Below are positions 41,764 through 43,252 of a stretch of 43,252 nucleotides of DNA, in pieces. The position numbers and the translations under genes were made by a program. The notes beneath the pieces are model-generated. The model had not been told where the DNA came from, made no database searches, and was given only the letters and a program-made list of their open reading frames with translations. The stretch spans positions 1 to 43,252 of the forward strand of contig JAFTCU010000313.1 in NCBI GenBank assembly GCA_017454585.1. The letters are read 5' to 3'. Origin of the DNA: Thermoguttaceae bacterium. GTDB lineage: Bacteria > Planctomycetota > Planctomycetia > Pirellulales > Thermoguttaceae. Every line of letters starts with the position of its first letter. The first letter of the stretch is position 1.

Positions 41764-42834
41764 ATGAACGAGAAAGATTTTGACGAATACATCCGCCAGG
41801 GAGAGCCGCACAAGCGCGAGAAGGGGTACGCGTGGCAGACGGCGATCGGCTTGCAGGCCGTGGATGGGTTGAAGCCCTCCAAATACCTGTACGAGACCGC
41901 CTGCCAGCACATCGAAGGCGAGATTTCGATCGCCGAGGTCAAGCGGCTGGTGGATTCTTACTACGAGTCGAAAGACCACCGCACGCCCGACCCGAACCGG
42001 ACCGAGGAAGCGGACAAAGTCTCGGCCAGGATCGCCGAAATCCTTTCAGAACAGACGTTCAGTTTCTCGCCGGTCGAGTACCTCAACATTCACCGCCGAT
42101 TGTTCCAGAATATTTTCCCCCATGCCGGCCAGATCCGCGACTACAACATCACGAAAAAGGAGTGGGTCTTGCGCGGTGCGACCGTCCTCTATGCCAGCGC
42201 CGACACGATTTCGGCGGCTTTGGAGCACGATTTTTCGCGGGAAAAGGCCTTCAACTATCAGGGCCTTTCGCTCACGGAATCGATTCGCCACATCGCGCAC
42301 TTCGTCTCGGACCTCTGGCAAATTCACGCTTTTGGAGAGGGAAACACACGCACGACGGCCGTCTTTACGATCAAGTACCTCCGAAAGTTCGGTTTTGACC
42401 TGAATAACGAGGTGTTCGCGGACCATTCGTGGTACTTCCGAAACGCGCTGGTCCGTGCGAACTACACGAATCTGAAACAGGGGATCACGGCCGATTCGGG
42501 TTTTCTCGAACGTTTCTTTCGCACGCTCCTTCTGAACGAGCCGAACGAACTGAAAAACCGCACGATGCTGATTGGCGAAACGCCGTTTCAGGAGGAAGTT
42601 TCAAAGTGCAAAATTTGCACTTTGGATTGCACTTTGGAGGAAATGGCGGTCCTGCAATTCCTCAAAGTCCACCCGAAAGCCACGCAGAAGGACCTCGCCG
42701 CCCACATCGGGAAGTCTGAACGGACCATCAAAAACCTCACCGTCTCACTCACCCAGCGAGGCTTTCTGGAGCGTAAAAACGGGAAGCGAAACGGTTCCTG
42801 GGAAGTCAAGGGTTTCGGCCCTGATTCAGAATGA
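41764..42834 (+). CDS. Fic-domain AMPylator-like protein with C-terminal winged helix
   Basis: 356 residues from the ATG at 41764. The N-terminal helix contains CQHIEGEISIAEVKRLVDSYY, like the inhibitory helix of VbhA-type or fused Fic antitoxins, whose E-G pair (E51-G52) is kept but the usual Ser/Thr four residues earlier is Cys47. The Fic core has IHRRLFQNIFPHAGQIRDYNI and the active-site loop H188-AFGEGN-T-R196-TT, where canonical HPFxxGNGRxxR is changed to GNTR. This variant is shared by a known subgroup. Residues about 295-350 are a winged helix-turn-helix (ATQKDLAAHIGKSERTIKNLTVSLTQRGFLERK). Fic enzymes transfer AMP or similar groups to protein hydroxyls; here the DNA-binding tail suggests autoregulation. 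It overlaps the next gene by 29 bases, tail to tail. Confidence 0.88.
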   Translation: MNEKDFDEYIRQGEPHKREKGYAWQTAIGLQAVDGLKPSKYLYETACQHIEGEISIAEVKRLVDSYYESKDHRTPDPNRTEEADKVSARIAEILSEQTFSFSPVEYLNIHRRLFQNIFPHAGQIRDYNITKKEWVLRGATVLYASADTISAALEHDFSREKAFNYQGLSLTESIRHIAHFVSDLWQIHAFGEGNTRTTAVFTIKYLRKFGFDLNNEVFADHSWYFRNALVRANYTNLKQGITADSGFLERFFRTLLLNEPNELKNRTMLIGETPFQEEVSKCKICTLDCTLEEMAVLQFLKVHPKATQKDLAAHIGKSERTIKNLTVSLTQRGFLERKNGKRNGSWEVKGFGPDSE

Positions 42835-43252
42835 CGCGGAATCCGACGTCGTAAACCGGCTGGTTTTTCGGGTACGGGACGCGGGAGTCGAACGTGCTTT
42901 CGGACGGGCGGGAGTTGAACGAGCCGCCGGCCGCAAGAGCCGTGTCGCCGTCACTGGCGAGCCATTCCGCCGCGTTGCCGTGGACGTCGTACAGGCCCCA
43001 GGCGTTAGGCTGGTACGTCGCGACGTTGGCTGTAGCGTGCGCCGAGTCGTCAAACCGATCGTCGGCCGGGCGCCAGGCAGGTATGCTGCCGGAGGGGAGG
43101 CTCCAGGGCTCGTACGTCCAGATGTGGTAGTTGGTAAAGTCGGACAAATTGGCGAAGCGGCTGAAATCGTCGACCGGCCCGCCGTAGAAGAAGTTCGGAT
43201 TTCCCGACCCGGCGCGGGCGGCGTACGTCCATTCCAGGTCGGTCGGGAGGGC
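42806..43252 (-). CDS. FGE/sulfatase-modifying-factor domain protein, 3' part only
   Basis: The frame is open to the window edge; the visible 148 residues are the C-terminal part. The sequence runs LPTDLEWTYAARAGSG, then FANLSDFTNYHIWTYEPWS, then NAWGLYDVHGNAAEWLASD, AAGGSFNSRP and VYDVGFRV. These are landmarks of the formylglycine-generating enzyme domain (SUMF1, PF03781): LPTEAEWEYAARGG, NxWGLYDMxGNVxEW, GGSW and GFR. Known members convert a sulfatase active-site Cys or Ser-containing motif, or act as iron-dependent or binding variants. Sulfatases are not in this window. Whether the catalytic Cys pair is present cannot be told from this fragment; no Cys is seen in the visible part. It converges on and overlaps the Fic gene. 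Confidence 0.88.
   Translation of the reverse strand, partial: ALPTDLEWTYAARAGSGNPNFFYGGPVDDFSRFANLSDFTNYHIWTYEPWSLPSGSIPAWRPADDRFDDSAHATANVATYQPNAWGLYDVHGNAAEWLASDGDTALAAGGSFNSRPSESTFDSRVPYPKNQPVYDVGFRVILNQGRNP

Noticed and set aside
1..43252. tRNA, rRNA or CRISPR array
   Set aside because: No tRNA-like cloverleaf end, ribosomal sequence or regularly spaced repeat/spacer pattern was noticed on either strand by reading; a dedicated scan was not possible.

Overview
The window looks like a chromosomal segment of a bacterium of the PVC superphylum, most likely a Planctomycetota or Lentisphaerota/Verrucomicrobiota-type polysaccharide degrader. The reasons are two large repetitive secreted proteins with PEP-CTERM tails, a cytochrome-like protein with a hydrazine-synthase-alpha-type propeller, LamG fusions, a formylglycine-generating-enzyme (sulfatase activator) fragment, and several sugar enzymes with twin-arginine leaders. 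This lineage call is inference; no rRNA or tRNA gene was seen. Clear TTGACA/TATAAT-type promoters with 16-17 bp spacers precede about a dozen genes on both strands.

Layout. 1-2749: 3' part of a PEP-CTERM beta-strand-repeat protein. 2948-8270: exported FAD oxidoreductase, DMT-family transporter, PHP-like exported hydrolase and Gfo/Idh/MocA oxidoreductase. Two copies of a palindromic intergenic repeat sit right after stop codons here. 8384-11590: carbamoyl-phosphate synthase large subunit (carB). 11898-12731: exported xylose-isomerase-like TIM-barrel protein. 12789-16544: 1251-residue LamG protein with a glycosidase-like C-terminal part. 16956-19762: SDR dehydrogenase divergent from a PL11 rhamnogalacturonan lyase. 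19887-24941: exported cupin (D-lyxose-isomerase-like), PAP2 acid phosphatase, a remnant of a second cupin gene with a copied promoter, then an FGGY pentulose kinase overlapping a CoA-transferase. 25025-26587: exported GH-A-like hydrolase. 26834-30946: an A+T-richer island of three unfamiliar genes. 31320-33946: translationally coupled beta-helix protein and GH5 cellulase. 34154-37612: three-CXXCH cytochrome/propeller/LamG protein. 37979-41599: large PEP-CTERM repeat protein. 41764-43252: Fic protein and, convergent, the 3' end of an FGE-like gene.

Most of the window fits plant cell-wall breakdown: rhamnogalacturonan lyase, GH5, beta-helix and GH-like secreted proteins release sugars. The transporter, isomerase-like proteins, SDR, MocA oxidoreductases and FGGY kinase could process them. 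The part that fits no known pathway is the 26.8-31.0 kb island. It encodes a NYN/PIN-like plus DUF2325-like cytoplasmic protein, a single-anchor membrane protein and a membrane protein with HGDD repeats. The first two share an upstream motif at nearly the same distance from their start codons. It is the best candidate for an undescribed system in this window.
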